The notes: a model not told the origin generated them from the sequence alone. Numbered from the stretch's first letter, positions 1 to 8,515 are shown. The stretch: DNA of 23,297 nucleotides from JBEKYD01 sp049509915 (GCA_049509915.1 JBEKZL010000099.1:1-23297), one strand, 5' to 3'. Translations and numbers: made by a program.

Positions 1-43
1 GGGTTGGTCTGACATTAGTGAACCTCCGACTACACTGTACGAT

Positions 44-73
44 GGGGGTGGGGGATGGAGGGGGTGGCGAGGG
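44..73 (+). other. Putative G-quadruplex motif
   Basis: Four G tracts (44-48, 50-54, 60-64, 71-73) are separated by loops of 1, 5 and 6 bases, which fits the usual G3+N1-7 pattern on the + strand. Whether it folds, and which gene to the left it belongs to, cannot be seen from this window. Confidence 0.35.
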
Positions 74-240
74 CTGTAAGTGGTTGAAGGGATTGGGCGG
101 GAATTATTTGCGGGGGCTGTGAACGGATCGAGTCGAGCCAATCCGCGGTGCGGGGCTGCAGGACGGTCGCCCTGGTGTCGCTGGTACGCCATCAATATTA
201 GTCCATATGCATTTTTGTGCATTTTTTTTGGGGATGTCCG

Positions 241-253
241 GTGACTGTCCCTT
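241..253 (+). repeat. Dispersed GTGACTGTCCCTT motif, copy 1
   Basis: The 13-mer GTGACTGTCCCTT recurs with one mismatch (GTCACTGTCCCTT) at 15985-15997 on the same strand. Motifs of this GTGACTGTCCC type are common as dispersed intergenic repeats in many bacteria, some of them linked to REP-associated transposases. No transposase is visible here. Confidence 0.35.
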
Positions 254-293
254 CCGTGTTTCCTTGCGGTCACCACGCTTTACCCGCCCGCGC

Positions 294-299
294 TATAAT
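294..299 (+). promoter_or_regulatory. Candidate -10 box for the DUF1175/A2M operon
   Basis: A perfect TATAAT lies in very GC-rich flanks 7 bases before the preferred TTG start. No -35 box at 16-18 bp spacing is evident; the nearest TTGCGG is 24 bp away. If used, it would give a nearly leaderless transcript starting around 305-307. Confidence 0.3.
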
Positions 300-306
300 C
301 GGGCGC

Positions 307-1359
307 TTGAACACTCGCATTGGCGTGGCTGCGGGGATTGCCATCCTGGCGGCGATTGTCCCGCCGGGCTGTTCGGACCAGACCCGGCGGGCGGCTCCGC
401 GGATCGCAGTAGAGCCGCGCGTTCTGGTGGCGGATGGATACGATACCGCGGTGCTCTCCGTCGACGCTTCCCCCGGCGCCCCGCCGCGCGTTTCGCTGGA
501 AGCGTCTCCGCACCTGGCGGCTCTCGAAGACCTGACCGGTAGCGGCGGCCATTGGCGCGCACGCATCCGTGCCGGGATAATCCCCGGGCACATTACTATT
601 CAAGTAGCCTTCCCCGGACGGCCATCCGCGAGAGCATCGCTCCTTACCACGCTCGATGCCGAGGACAGCGCCGAGGACGGCACACCCGACTTCCTCCGCC
701 TCACCGACGCCCACGACCGCGCAGCCTTCCGCCGCTGGTTCACCTACCTGGCCGAGGAGCAGTATTTCGCCGACACGCGGGCAGCCGAAATCACAGATTG
801 CGCCGCCTTGATCCGCTACGCCTACCGCGAGGCTCTGCGCGCCCACGATGGCGCCTGGGCAGCCGGCGCCGGCCTGCGCCTGGTGCCGGCGCTCGATTCG
901 GTGGCCCGCTATCAATATCCCTTCACGCCCCTGGGTGCGGCCCTGTTCCGGGTGCGCGCCGGCCCGTTCCGCCCCGGCGATCTGACCGGCGGCGCTTTCC
1001 TCGAGTTCGCCGATGCCCGAACTCTGTGGCGCTCGAACACCCACTTGGTCAGCCGCGAGCTCGACCGGGCCCTCCCCGGCGACCTGATATTCTACCGCCG
1101 GGATTCCAACCGTACCGTATATCACAGTATGATTTATTTGGGTGGTAGCGCGTTTCGGGCCGGGAATGGCCGTTACCTGGTTTACCACACCGGGCCGGAC
1201 GGAAAAGATCCGGGTGAAATTCGCCTGTTGTCTACGGAGGATCTGATGCGATTTCCCCAGGCCGAATGGCGGCCGATTCCCGCGAATCCCCATTTCCTCG
1301 GCGTCTATCGCTGGAATATCCTGCGTGAAGCGCCGGAGGGCGACCGTGCCGGCCGGTAA
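307..1359 (+). CDS. DUF1175 (YfaT-like) secreted protein with NlpC/P60-like active-site residues
   Basis: The protein matches the DUF1175 family, whose E. coli member YfaT is encoded beside the macroglobulin YfaS; here too a macroglobulin gene follows directly. With the TTG start, the N-terminus has Arg4, a hydrophobic stretch and Cys22 in an atypical lipobox (PPGC), so it may be a lipoprotein or a periplasmic protein. The C-terminal half resembles an NlpC/P60 papain-like fold: Cys165 in TDCAALIRYAYREAL, then LPGDLIFYRRD, His273 in VYHSMIYLGG and His294 in LVYHTG. I infer a possible peptidase or amidase; substrate unknown. The frame is open back to GTG 217, but that extension covers repeat-like DNA and the TATAAT box, so I prefer 307. 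The stop overlaps the next gene by 14 nt, indicating translational coupling. Confidence 0.8.
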   Translation: MNTRIGVAAGIAILAAIVPPGCSDQTRRAAPRIAVEPRVLVADGYDTAVLSVDASPGAPPRVSLEASPHLAALEDLTGSGGHWRARIRAGIIPGHITIQVAFPGRPSARASLLTTLDAEDSAEDGTPDFLRLTDAHDRAAFRRWFTYLAEEQYFADTRAAEITDCAALIRYAYREALRAHDGAWAAGAGLRLVPALDSVARYQYPFTPLGAALFRVRAGPFRPGDLTGGAFLEFADARTLWRSNTHLVSRELDRALPGDLIFYRRDSNRTVYHSMIYLGGSAFRAGNGRYLVYHTGPDGKDPGEIRLLSTEDLMRFPQAEWRPIPANPHFLGVYRWNILREAPEGDRAGR

Positions 1360-4300
1360 GGGGGCGGTGCGGCTGGCCATGATCCTGGCCGTGGCCGCGG
1401 CTGGGCTCGGCCAGTCCGAGGACGAACCTTACTTCGCGCTTTCTTCCAGCCGGACGTTTGCCTCCCATGCGAAGCCGTTCGTCTCGATGAGTAGCTGGAA
1501 CGTGAACGCGGTCGAGTTTCGCGTCTACCGGGTTCACGACCCGGTCCAGTTCTTCCAACAGATCGAGGACCCGCACCGCTTCGGCGAGCAATCGCCGGCG
1601 CCGCCGCGCGGCCTTACCTGGCTCGAGCGCATTCATTCCTGGAAGCGTTCGCTCCGCGCCGGCATTCGCCGTTCGCTGCGCGCACAGTTCACCGAATCGC
1701 CCAGTGCCCATTTTGAAAGCGCCCTTTCGCGCGGCGCCGCGGCGCCCGCGGCCAATGGTCCGAACGGCACGCATTTCGCCGAGGCTCCGCTGCTCAATTC
1801 GCAGCAGATGGTGCTCTCCTTCAACCAGCCGATCAAGAGCCATGCCCGCTGGGAAGAGGAAACTATCCCGATCGGCATCGCCGATAAAGGCGTGTACCTG
1901 GTGGAAGCCGTACACGGGCAGTTGCGCGCCTATACCCTGCTGATCGTTTCCGACATGGTGATGATCACCAAGCACGACAACCGGCGGATCGTGAACCTGC
2001 TGCTGGACCGGTCGAGCGGGCAGCCGCTGCGGGGCGCGAAGGTCGACTCCATGGTGCGCGACGAATCCATCGAGCAGGTGGAATCGGATTCGAACGGGAT
2101 GGCCGAGTTGCACCAGCCTTCGCCGCCAGGCAAGGATCTTCGCCTGGTCGCCCGCCACGGCCAGGATTTCGCCGTCGCCAGCATTGACGCCGGCATGCTC
2201 AATGCCGCTGCCGGCCAATGGACGGGCTACGTCTACACCGACCGCCCCATCTACCGTCCCGGCCACACCGTCCATTTCAAGGCCATTTTGCGGGAGCATA
2301 GCGACGCGGGTTACCAGGTTCCGGCCGGCCAAAGCGTTTCCGTGGTCGTCCAGGATACCGACCAGAAAGCAGTCTACCAGAAGACGCTGACCACCAGCGC
2401 CACCGGTACCATTCATGACGACGTGCCCCTGCCCACCAACGCTTCACTCGGCTACTACAGCATTCAGCTCAAAACCGGCGAAGACCAGATGGATGGCGAT
2501 TTCGAAGTGCAGGAATACAAGAAGCCCGAATACGAAGTGCGCGTCGAGGCCGCCAAGCCGCGCGTCATCCAGGGCGAAGGTGCCTCGGTTAGCTTCGATG
2601 CCCGCTACTATTTCGGAGAACCCGTGGCGGGCGCCAAGGTCAAATACGCCATTTACCGGACGCGCTATTGGCTGCCCATCTGGTACGACGCGGACGAGCC
2701 GGACGATCAAGCGACCTCGGACACGGGCGACGCCGACGACGATTCCGGAGACCAGACCGCCGAGCAGGACGGCCAGCTTGATGAAAACGGCAAACTGACC
2801 ATTAACCTACCCACCACCGTTTCCGACCACAAGTACGATTACCGCTACCGGATCGAGGCCCGTGTCACCGACGCCGGCAATCGCGAGGTCACCGGCAAGG
2901 GCTATGTGCTGGCCACCTACGGCAGCTTTGCCGTCAACGTCCAGCCGAGCCGCTATTTCTACGAGCCAGGCGCGCACGGATCCTTTCAAATCGGGGCGCG
3001 GGACTATGACAGCAAGCCTGTACAGACGCGGGTTCACGTCGCGCTGCTGCGCAGAGGGAAACGCAAGTCGGATACCCCGGAGACGGTCGCCGCTACCGAT
3101 GTCGACCTCAGCGCCGATGGCGCCGGCACCGCCAATCTCGACCTGCCCGCGGCAGGCGGCGCTTATCAGGTTCGAGTCACCGCCAAGACCCCGGAAGGCC
3201 GCGAGGTGGAAGACGACTCCTGGCTGTGGGTGGAAGGGGGCGGCGGCTGGCAGACCGCGTCAGGCGACGACCGCGGCGTCCAGATCGTAGCCGACAAGAA
3301 AAGCTACCGCGCCGGTGACACGGCGCGACTGCTGATCGTAACCGGCCAGCCCAACACCGCCGTGTATGTCAGCGTGGAAGGCCGCACGCTACGCGATTGC
3401 AAACTGCTGCGCTCCACCGGCGCCACCGTGACTTACGAAGTGCCGGTGGGCACGAGCGATGAGCCCGGCATCACCATCGCCGCCGCGTTCGTCCGCAAAG
3501 GGGCGTTCTATAACGGCGTGAAATACATCAGTGTGCCGCCGGTGGACCACCGGCTCAACGTGAGGATCGACACCGATCGGCCCCAATATCTGCCAGGCCA
3601 AACCGCGCAATACAACATTCAGGTAACCGGGCCCGACGGCCAGCCGGTGCCCCGCGCCGAATTCAGCCTGGGTGTGGTGGACGAGGCCATTTACGGCCTG
3701 CGGCCCGATACCACGCGCGATCCGGTGGCATACTTTTTCGAGCGCGAGTGGAACCGGGTGAATAGCGAGGCCTCGCTGGAGTATTATTTCAACGGCGAAG
3801 CCGGCAAGCGCCGGATGCGGCTGGCCGAACTGCGCCGCCCGACGCGCCTGGCCCAGTTGAAGCCAGACCGGCTGGTGCTGCCCAAGATTCGCAAGGCGTT
3901 TCCGGACACGGCTTTCTGGGCGGCCGACATCATCACCGACGCGGGCGGCCGCGCCCAGGCGAAGGTGGAATTCCCGGATTCGCTCACCACCTGGCGTGCC
4001 ACCGCCCGCGGCGCCACGCCCGATACCAAGGTGGGTGCGGCCTCGCTTAAAACCATTGTGCGCAAGAACCTGATTCTGCGCCTGGTGGTGCCGCGCTTTT
4101 TCGTGCAAGGGGACGAAATCGTCATCTCCGCCCTGGTCCACAACTATCTCGCCAACACCAAGACCGCCCGTGTATCGCTCGACCTGAAGGGCTTGGAGGT
4201 GCTCGATGGCGCCACCCGCGAGATTGAAATCCCCAGCCGCGGCGAAGTGAAGCTGGATTGGCGGGTGCGGCCGGCCGCGGTCGCGAGCGCCAACATCGTG

Positions 4301-5989
4301 GGCAAGGCGCTTACCGACGAAGAGTCCGACGCCATGGAGCTCGATCTGCCGGTCGAAATTCCGGGGGTGAAGCTGACCGGCGCCCGAGGCGGCTCGGTGG
4401 CGCCCGGCGGTACGGCTGCGTTCGATCTTTCCTTTCCGGAGCAGATTCGCCCCGGATCGCGCCGGCTCACGGTTCATCTGTCGCCTTCGATCGTGGGAGC
4501 ACTTTTCGGCGCGCTCGATTATCTCACATCGTTCCCCTACGGTTGCGTGGAACAGACCATGTCCAGTTTTTTGCCCAACGTGGTGGTGCGGCAATCGCTC
4601 GGCGACCTCGGTTTGAACGCGGATGTGGACCGGAAATCGCTCGACGAGAAGATCCGCGCCGGTCTCGACCGGCTTTCCGAGTTCGAACATGAAGACGGCG
4701 GCTGGGGCTGGTGGCAAACCGACGAGAGCCATCCCTTCATGACCGCCTACGTGGTGGCGGGCCTGGCGCAGGCGCGCGCCGCCGGAGTCGAAGTGAAAGA
4801 CGAGGCGGTGCAGAAGGGCTCCGACTGGCTCCGCAAGGATTTGGCCGCCGATCCCAAACTGGCGGGCGACCTGCGCGCTTATATGGCGTACGCGCTGGCG
4901 GCCGCGGGCCAAGCCGATCCGGGGGTGTTGCACGAGTTGGACGCCAACCGCGGCAGGCTCTCGCCCTACGGACTGGCGATGCTCGGCCTGGCGATGGAAC
5001 TGACCAAATCGCCGCACGCCGCCGATATCGCCGCCGCGCTCGAAAGCTCCGCCAAACAGGAAGGCGAACAGGCCTGGTGGCCGGCCACGCGCGACGACAT
5101 GCTCGATTTTTCCGACGATGCCACGCCGGAAGCCACGGCTTACGCCGTCAAGCTGCTGGCGCATCAGCGGCCCTCGAGCCCGCTGCTACCCAAAGCCGCG
5201 CTCTGGCTCATGAACCATCGCAACGAAGGCTACTGGTGGAACTCCACCGAACAGACCGCCATGGTGATCTACGGGCTCAGCGACTATCTCAAGGCTTCGC
5301 ACGAGCTGACGCCGAATCTGACCGCAACCGTCGAAGTCAACGGGCAGACTGTGCTGACTCAAAAAATAGATCGCCTCACCGGGCCCAATGGAGTGGAGGC
5401 GGGGCCTGAGATCGTGCTTGATGAAGCGAAGCTCCAGCCCGGGGCGAACCACATCCGCGTGAGCGTCACCGGGCAGGGCCGGCTTTATTACTCGGCGCGC
5501 ACGGAGGCTTACTCCAGCGCCGACCGGTTCCAGAAGACCGGCACGGTTTCGCTCAACCTGCTGAGGGATTACTTCCGCCTGGCCGAGACGCGCCAGGGCG
5601 ACCGGATCGTCTATGACACGGTTCCGCTCAACGGCCCGGTTGCGGTTGGCGATATTCTGGCCGTCAGGCTCACCGTCACCGGCTCGGAATGGCGCTACCT
5701 CATGATCGAGGACCCAATCCCTTCAGGGACCGAATTCATCGAGCGCGACAGCGTCTATCAACTACGCAATCGGCCTCCCTGGTGGGAATACTGGTTCACG
5801 CGCCGCGAATTGCACAACGATCGTCTGGTGATCTTTCAAACTTACTTCGCCGAAGGCCAGCGGGATTATTTCTATCTGCTCAAGGTGGTGAATCCCGGCG
5901 CGTTCCAGGTTAGCCCGGCGCGGGTGGGCCCGATGTACCAGCCTGGCGTCATGTCCACCAGCGAAAGCCGGCGCCTGGAGGTGAAATGA
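1346..5989 (+). CDS. Thioester-type bacterial alpha-2-macroglobulin
   Basis: This is a 1547-residue bacterial alpha-2-macroglobulin, a periplasmic protease trap thought to protect the envelope. GTG 1346 is chosen because GGAGGG lies 5 bases upstream; a GTG at 1325 lacks a ribosome site. The start gives a signal peptide (LAMILAVAAAGLGQ) without a lipobox, so the product is probably soluble. Visible landmarks are the MG2 motif YVYTDRPIYRPG (295-306), a very acidic Asp/Glu stretch (about 449-482), the A2M domain around FWAADIITDAGGRAQ (about 855), the thioester GCVEQ with Cys1067 and Gln1070, and the helical thioester domain (EDGGWGWW, TEQTAMVIYGL). E. coli YfaS, the usual DUF1175 partner, lacks the thioester, whereas YfhM has it and pairs with PbpC; this locus combines a DUF1175 partner with a thioester and shows no pbpC. 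The stop overlaps the next ATG (ATGA). Confidence 0.93.
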   Translation: MPAGKGAVRLAMILAVAAAGLGQSEDEPYFALSSSRTFASHAKPFVSMSSWNVNAVEFRVYRVHDPVQFFQQIEDPHRFGEQSPAPPRGLTWLERIHSWKRSLRAGIRRSLRAQFTESPSAHFESALSRGAAAPAANGPNGTHFAEAPLLNSQQMVLSFNQPIKSHARWEEETIPIGIADKGVYLVEAVHGQLRAYTLLIVSDMVMITKHDNRRIVNLLLDRSSGQPLRGAKVDSMVRDESIEQVESDSNGMAELHQPSPPGKDLRLVARHGQDFAVASIDAGMLNAAAGQWTGYVYTDRPIYRPGHTVHFKAILREHSDAGYQVPAGQSVSVVVQDTDQKAVYQKTLTTSATGTIHDDVPLPTNASLGYYSIQLKTGEDQMDGDFEVQEYKKPEYEVRVEAAKPRVIQGEGASVSFDARYYFGEPVAGAKVKYAIYRTRYWLPIWYDADEPDDQATSDTGDADDDSGDQTAEQDGQLDENGKLTINLPTTVSDHKYDYRYRIEARVTDAGNREVTGKGYVLATYGSFAVNVQPSRYFYEPGAHGSFQIGARDYDSKPVQTRVHVALLRRGKRKSDTPETVAATDVDLSADGAGTANLDLPAAGGAYQVRVTAKTPEGREVEDDSWLWVEGGGGWQTASGDDRGVQIVADKKSYRAGDTARLLIVTGQPNTAVYVSVEGRTLRDCKLLRSTGATVTYEVPVGTSDEPGITIAAAFVRKGAFYNGVKYISVPPVDHRLNVRIDTDRPQYLPGQTAQYNIQVTGPDGQPVPRAEFSLGVVDEAIYGLRPDTTRDPVAYFFEREWNRVNSEASLEYYFNGEAGKRRMRLAELRRPTRLAQLKPDRLVLPKIRKAFPDTAFWAADIITDAGGRAQAKVEFPDSLTTWRATARGATPDTKVGAASLKTIVRKNLILRLVVPRFFVQGDEIVISALVHNYLANTKTARVSLDLKGLEVLDGATREIEIPSRGEVKLDWRVRPAAVASANIVGKALTDEESDAMELDLPVEIPGVKLTGARGGSVAPGGTAAFDLSFPEQIRPGSRRLTVHLSPSIVGALFGALDYLTSFPYGCVEQTMSSFLPNVVVRQSLGDLGLNADVDRKSLDEKIRAGLDRLSEFEHEDGGWGWWQTDESHPFMTAYVVAGLAQARAAGVEVKDEAVQKGSDWLRKDLAADPKLAGDLRAYMAYALAAAGQADPGVLHELDANRGRLSPYGLAMLGLAMELTKSPHAADIAAALESSAKQEGEQAWWPATRDDMLDFSDDATPEATAYAVKLLAHQRPSSPLLPKAALWLMNHRNEGYWWNSTEQTAMVIYGLSDYLKASHELTPNLTATVEVNGQTVLTQKIDRLTGPNGVEAGPEIVLDEAKLQPGANHIRVSVTGQGRLYYSARTEAYSSADRFQKTGTVSLNLLRDYFRLAETRQGDRIVYDTVPLNGPVAVGDILAVRLTVTGSEWRYLMIEDPIPSGTEFIERDSVYQLRNRPPWWEYWFTRRELHNDRLVIFQTYFAEGQRDYFYLLKVVNPGAFQVSPARVGPMYQPGVMSTSESRRLEVK

Positions 5990-6720
5990 AGCTTTTTCTC
6001 AAGCTTGCCCCGATTCACGCCCTGGCCAACGCGCTGCTGCTCTGGCTGGGCTACTACTGGCTCGGATTGGGTGAAGGGCGCGCATCGGCCCTGCTGTGGA
6101 GCGCACTGGTGGCGTTGGCGCTGGTCTCGCTGGGAAGCTGGTGCTACGGGGCGGCGTTTCTCTACTTTGACGCGCCGGTGGCGGCGGCCTGGCGCACGGC
6201 GCTGCGGCATCTGTTGCCGCTGGCGGTGGCGGCGGTATTTCTGGCGGTACTATATTTCGCGCTCGACGGTTTCGCCGCATCGCGCAATTCCTGGGCGGTG
6301 ACGACCGCGTCGTGGTTCACGCTGAAGCTGCGCCAGCCGGTGCGGCCGGCGGCGGTGCTGCGGGCAATCGAGATTGTGCTGTGGCTGGTGCGCTGGATGG
6401 TGCTGCCGGTATTGTGGCTTCCGATGGTGGCGGGGATTGCCTCGCTGGGGTGGCGGGGCTTTCGGGCGCTGGGCTCGCGGTGGCGCAAACCGCTCTACTG
6501 GGTGGAAGCGCCGGTGCTATCGCTGATTGCCGCGTGGCTGCCGCTGAAGCTGCTGGCATGGGTACCGGAGATCGCCGGCTTCCGGCTGCAGATGGCGAGT
6601 TTCGCGGCGCGCGCCGTGGCGGCTTATTTGCTTTTCGTGGCGGGATGGCTGGCGATTGCCTTCGTTACCTCGGGCGGCAAGCCGCGCCTCACCCAACCCA
6701 AAACCGCCGTTTCGCCATAG
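5986..6720 (+). CDS. Multispanning membrane protein of unknown function
   Basis: This 244-residue protein is not recognised. It has about six hydrophobic segments (roughly residues 10-30, 38-60, 73-93, 125-150, 170-190, 208-230) with Arg/Lys-rich linkers, and a short polar tail. The start ATG overlaps the stop of the macroglobulin gene as ATGA, so the two are translationally coupled, and the product probably works with the macroglobulin or the DUF1175 protein at the inner membrane. The last 97 nt are antisense to the 3' end of the SpoIID-peptidase gene; that overlap encodes the last membrane segment and the tail, so neither gene can lose it freely. Confidence 0.75.
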   Translation: MKLFLKLAPIHALANALLLWLGYYWLGLGEGRASALLWSALVALALVSLGSWCYGAAFLYFDAPVAAAWRTALRHLLPLAVAAVFLAVLYFALDGFAASRNSWAVTTASWFTLKLRQPVRPAAVLRAIEIVLWLVRWMVLPVLWLPMVAGIASLGWRGFRALGSRWRKPLYWVEAPVLSLIAAWLPLKLLAWVPEIAGFRLQMASFAARAVAAYLLFVAGWLAIAFVTSGGKPRLTQPKTAVSP

Positions 6721-8114
6721 CGGCCGGCCAGTGCCGCTACTTCGGCCTCGGCTTGCGCATAGGCGCGGCGCGCGGCTTGGTCGTCCGAGCGGTCCAGAAG
6801 CTCCGCGTCCGTGGGTGCGCGCGGAGCAGCCGCTGCTTCGCCGCCGCGTTCCAAATATTCGACCAGGCCTTCCCGGAACCAGAGCGGCAGCCCCGGCGCG
6901 GCCTGCGATTCGACGAGCACGTGCGCCAGTTCGTGGCCGATGGTGGAATCGAGCGCCCGACGGCTGGCCAGGGTGGCTACCGGCTGCAGCTCTATGCGCC
7001 GCCCAACCGTGTGCGCGGCGACCCAGCCGGGCTCGCCGGTGGCGTCGCGAAACGTATCGAGGTCAGGGAAAACGCGCAACTCGATCCTGTCGGGGGCGGG
7101 CCAGTGGGTGCGAGCGGCAAGCGCACGCAACCGCGGCTCGGCGCTGGAAAGCGCGGCGCGGTCGGCAGCGGGACGAGCTGTTATAAGGGTGATACGGTCG
7201 CCGGACAGCTGCTGCCAAGCCAGGCCGCGGCCGGTCAGGCCCACCACCGTGCCGGGGTAGTAGAACGCCAGAATGTCACGCCAGGCAGCGCCACTCAAGC
7301 CCATTTGCTCCGCGCCGCGCTGGCACAGGCCGACGCCGTGGCCGGAACCCTTGCCGCGAAATATCCATTGACGGCCGGTGCCCTCCACTTCGTAGAAATC
7401 GCCGCGCAGCGTGTTCCAGCCCAACTCACGGTCGATCGCCAGGCGAAACGAGCCGGCGGCGATGCGCACCGATTCGCCGCCGCCCGATAGCAGCAGCGTG
7501 CGCGCCCGGCCCGAAGCCGTGCGTTCGGCGATGGCGATGCGTTCCGGCTGCCGGGGCGCGCGCAGGCCCGCTCGGCGCAAAACTTGGCCCACCTTGCGGG
7601 GATCGAGGCTCGAACGCCACGCCGCCGGCTCGCGCAAACAGTTGGGATCGGCGTGGCTGGTCAAATAGGGCGCGGCCAGCTCCGGCCAGACCGCGCCGGC
7701 GTCCTCAGTCCGCCCGCCGCAATCCTGACTGTAAGGAGTAAAGGCCGGTTTACCCTGGTACCACAACAATTCCCCCGCGCTTTCGGCGGCGATGGATTCC
7801 AGGCGCAGGGTAATGCCGTTCAGCTCGATCCGCTGGCAGTGGGTGGTGTCGCAGAAATCATAGCCCCCGGTGGCGTGCCGGCCCTTCAGCCGCACGGCGT
7901 AGGTGCGTGCCGCGACCGCCAGCGCCTGCAGGGCCGAGTCCGATTGCAGCACGCCGCCCTCACCGGCCAACACCGCAGCCACGTAGCGTTCCAGCGCCAT
8001 TTCGACCACACCGGCGCCGCGTACGGAGATGCGAAGGTTAGCGGCTGGCGCAAGCCGGGGCGCGAAAACCAAGAGCGCGGCCAGAACGATTACAGCGGCT
8101 GCATTTGTTTCCAT
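6624..8114 (-). CDS. Secreted SpoIID/LytB protein fused to an HExxH peptidase-like domain
   Basis: A 496-residue two-domain protein. ATG at 8114 gives a signal peptide (AAAVIVLAALLVFAPRLAPAA); an upstream in-frame start at 8171 adds no recognisable sequence. The SpoIID/LytB domain carries the early ERYVAAVLAGEGG motif, with Glu52 at the place of the catalytic acid of SpoIID, then ALAVAARTYAV and GSGHGVGLCQRGAEQMG. SpoIID proteins are lytic transglycosylases acting on peptide-free glycan strands. After about residue 315 comes a peptidase_MA-like (gluzincin) segment with HELAH at 394-398 and a probable third zinc ligand Glu415 in FREGLVEY. The fusion suggests cell wall remodelling plus proteolysis outside the cytoplasm, next to a macroglobulin operon. 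It is transcribed towards that operon, and the 3' ends overlap by 97 nt. No strong ribosome site is visible. Confidence 0.85.
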   Translation of the reverse strand: METNAAAVIVLAALLVFAPRLAPAANLRISVRGAGVVEMALERYVAAVLAGEGGVLQSDSALQALAVAARTYAVRLKGRHATGGYDFCDTTHCQRIELNGITLRLESIAAESAGELLWYQGKPAFTPYSQDCGGRTEDAGAVWPELAAPYLTSHADPNCLREPAAWRSSLDPRKVGQVLRRAGLRAPRQPERIAIAERTASGRARTLLLSGGGESVRIAAGSFRLAIDRELGWNTLRGDFYEVEGTGRQWIFRGKGSGHGVGLCQRGAEQMGLSGAAWRDILAFYYPGTVVGLTGRGLAWQQLSGDRITLITARPAADRAALSSAEPRLRALAARTHWPAPDRIELRVFPDLDTFRDATGEPGWVAAHTVGRRIELQPVATLASRRALDSTIGHELAHVLVESQAAPGLPLWFREGLVEYLERGGEAAAAPRAPTDAELLDRSDDQAARRAYAQAEAEVAALAGRYGETAVLGWVRRGLPPEVTKAIASHPATKSK

Positions 8115-8200
8115 CGGGCAGAGATTCACCGGGATATTTTGGGTACACGGAGGGTGCGAGAGCGGCGACATTTCCGTTCAAATTGTATTACAAACCGAAA

Positions 8201-8515
8201 CGAGCCGCCGGTCCTGGAGCAACAGCGGCGACACTGTGCCACGCGGGGACTTTCTCATCAGCCGCGGGGAGTGCTTCATGCACGAATGCGCCGGCAGGTT
8301 CGTTCGCCGCCGGTCCCGGTGCAACGTCCTCGACACTGTGCGCCGCGGGGACTTTCACTTCAACCACCGGAAATACGGCCTGCACAAAAGCACCAGCAGG
8401 CTCGTTCGTTTCCGTTACGGGCGCGACGGCGGCGAGCCCGTGCCCCGCGGGAACTTTCTCATCAGCCGCGGGAAGCTCCTCATGCACGAACGCACCGGCG
8501 GATTCATACCGCCGC
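8201..8515 (+). pseudogene. Fragment of ephrin-receptor-like Cys-rich repeat protein, three 34-residue repeats
   Basis: Three exact-length tandem units of 102 bp (8210-8311, 8312-8413, 8414-8515) encode 34-residue repeats of the form GATAATxCxAGTFSSxxGxxxCTxAPAGSF, with two Cys per unit. This pattern resembles GCC2/GCC3 (ephrin-receptor-like) repeats of secreted surface proteins seen in Solibacter-type acidobacteria. The frame is open, but there is no plausible start, signal peptide or ribosome site upstream, and no anchor downstream. After the third unit the frame runs directly into PadR-like sequence. I read it as a decayed internal fragment, not a working gene. Confidence 0.6.

Larger units (their letters stand above)
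1..306. other. Non-coding lead-in before the DUF1175 gene
   Basis: No convincing gene is visible in the first 306 bases. The first 75 bases are strongly G-rich on the + strand. A weak 5-bp stem (207-211 with 218-222) followed by a T run lies near 207-229, but it is too weak to call a terminator. A GTGACTGTCCCTT motif sits at 241-253 and a TATAAT box at 294-299. The reading frame of the next gene stays open back to a GTG at 217, but that extension encodes repeat-like DNA and no recognisable protein. Confidence 0.5.

Noticed and set aside
207..229. Stem plus T8 run as an intrinsic terminator
   Set aside because: The stem is only 5 bp and AT-rich, too weak for an intrinsic terminator; the T run may belong to the dispersed repeat.
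217..306. N-terminal extension of the DUF1175 gene from GTG 217
   Set aside because: It would add 30 residues before the signal peptide, encoded by repeat-like DNA and a TATAAT box. The TTG at 307 gives a proper signal peptide, although 217 cannot be fully excluded.
3389..5164. Long open frame on the minus strand inside the macroglobulin gene
   Set aside because: It is antisense to an unmistakable A2M sequence, its translation is rich in Arg, His and Gly as expected of a GC-rich shadow frame, and no domain is recognisable.
8210..8515. Tandem 102-bp units as a CRISPR array
   Set aside because: The units are contiguous without spacers, vary at codon third positions and encode a regular Cys-rich repeat.
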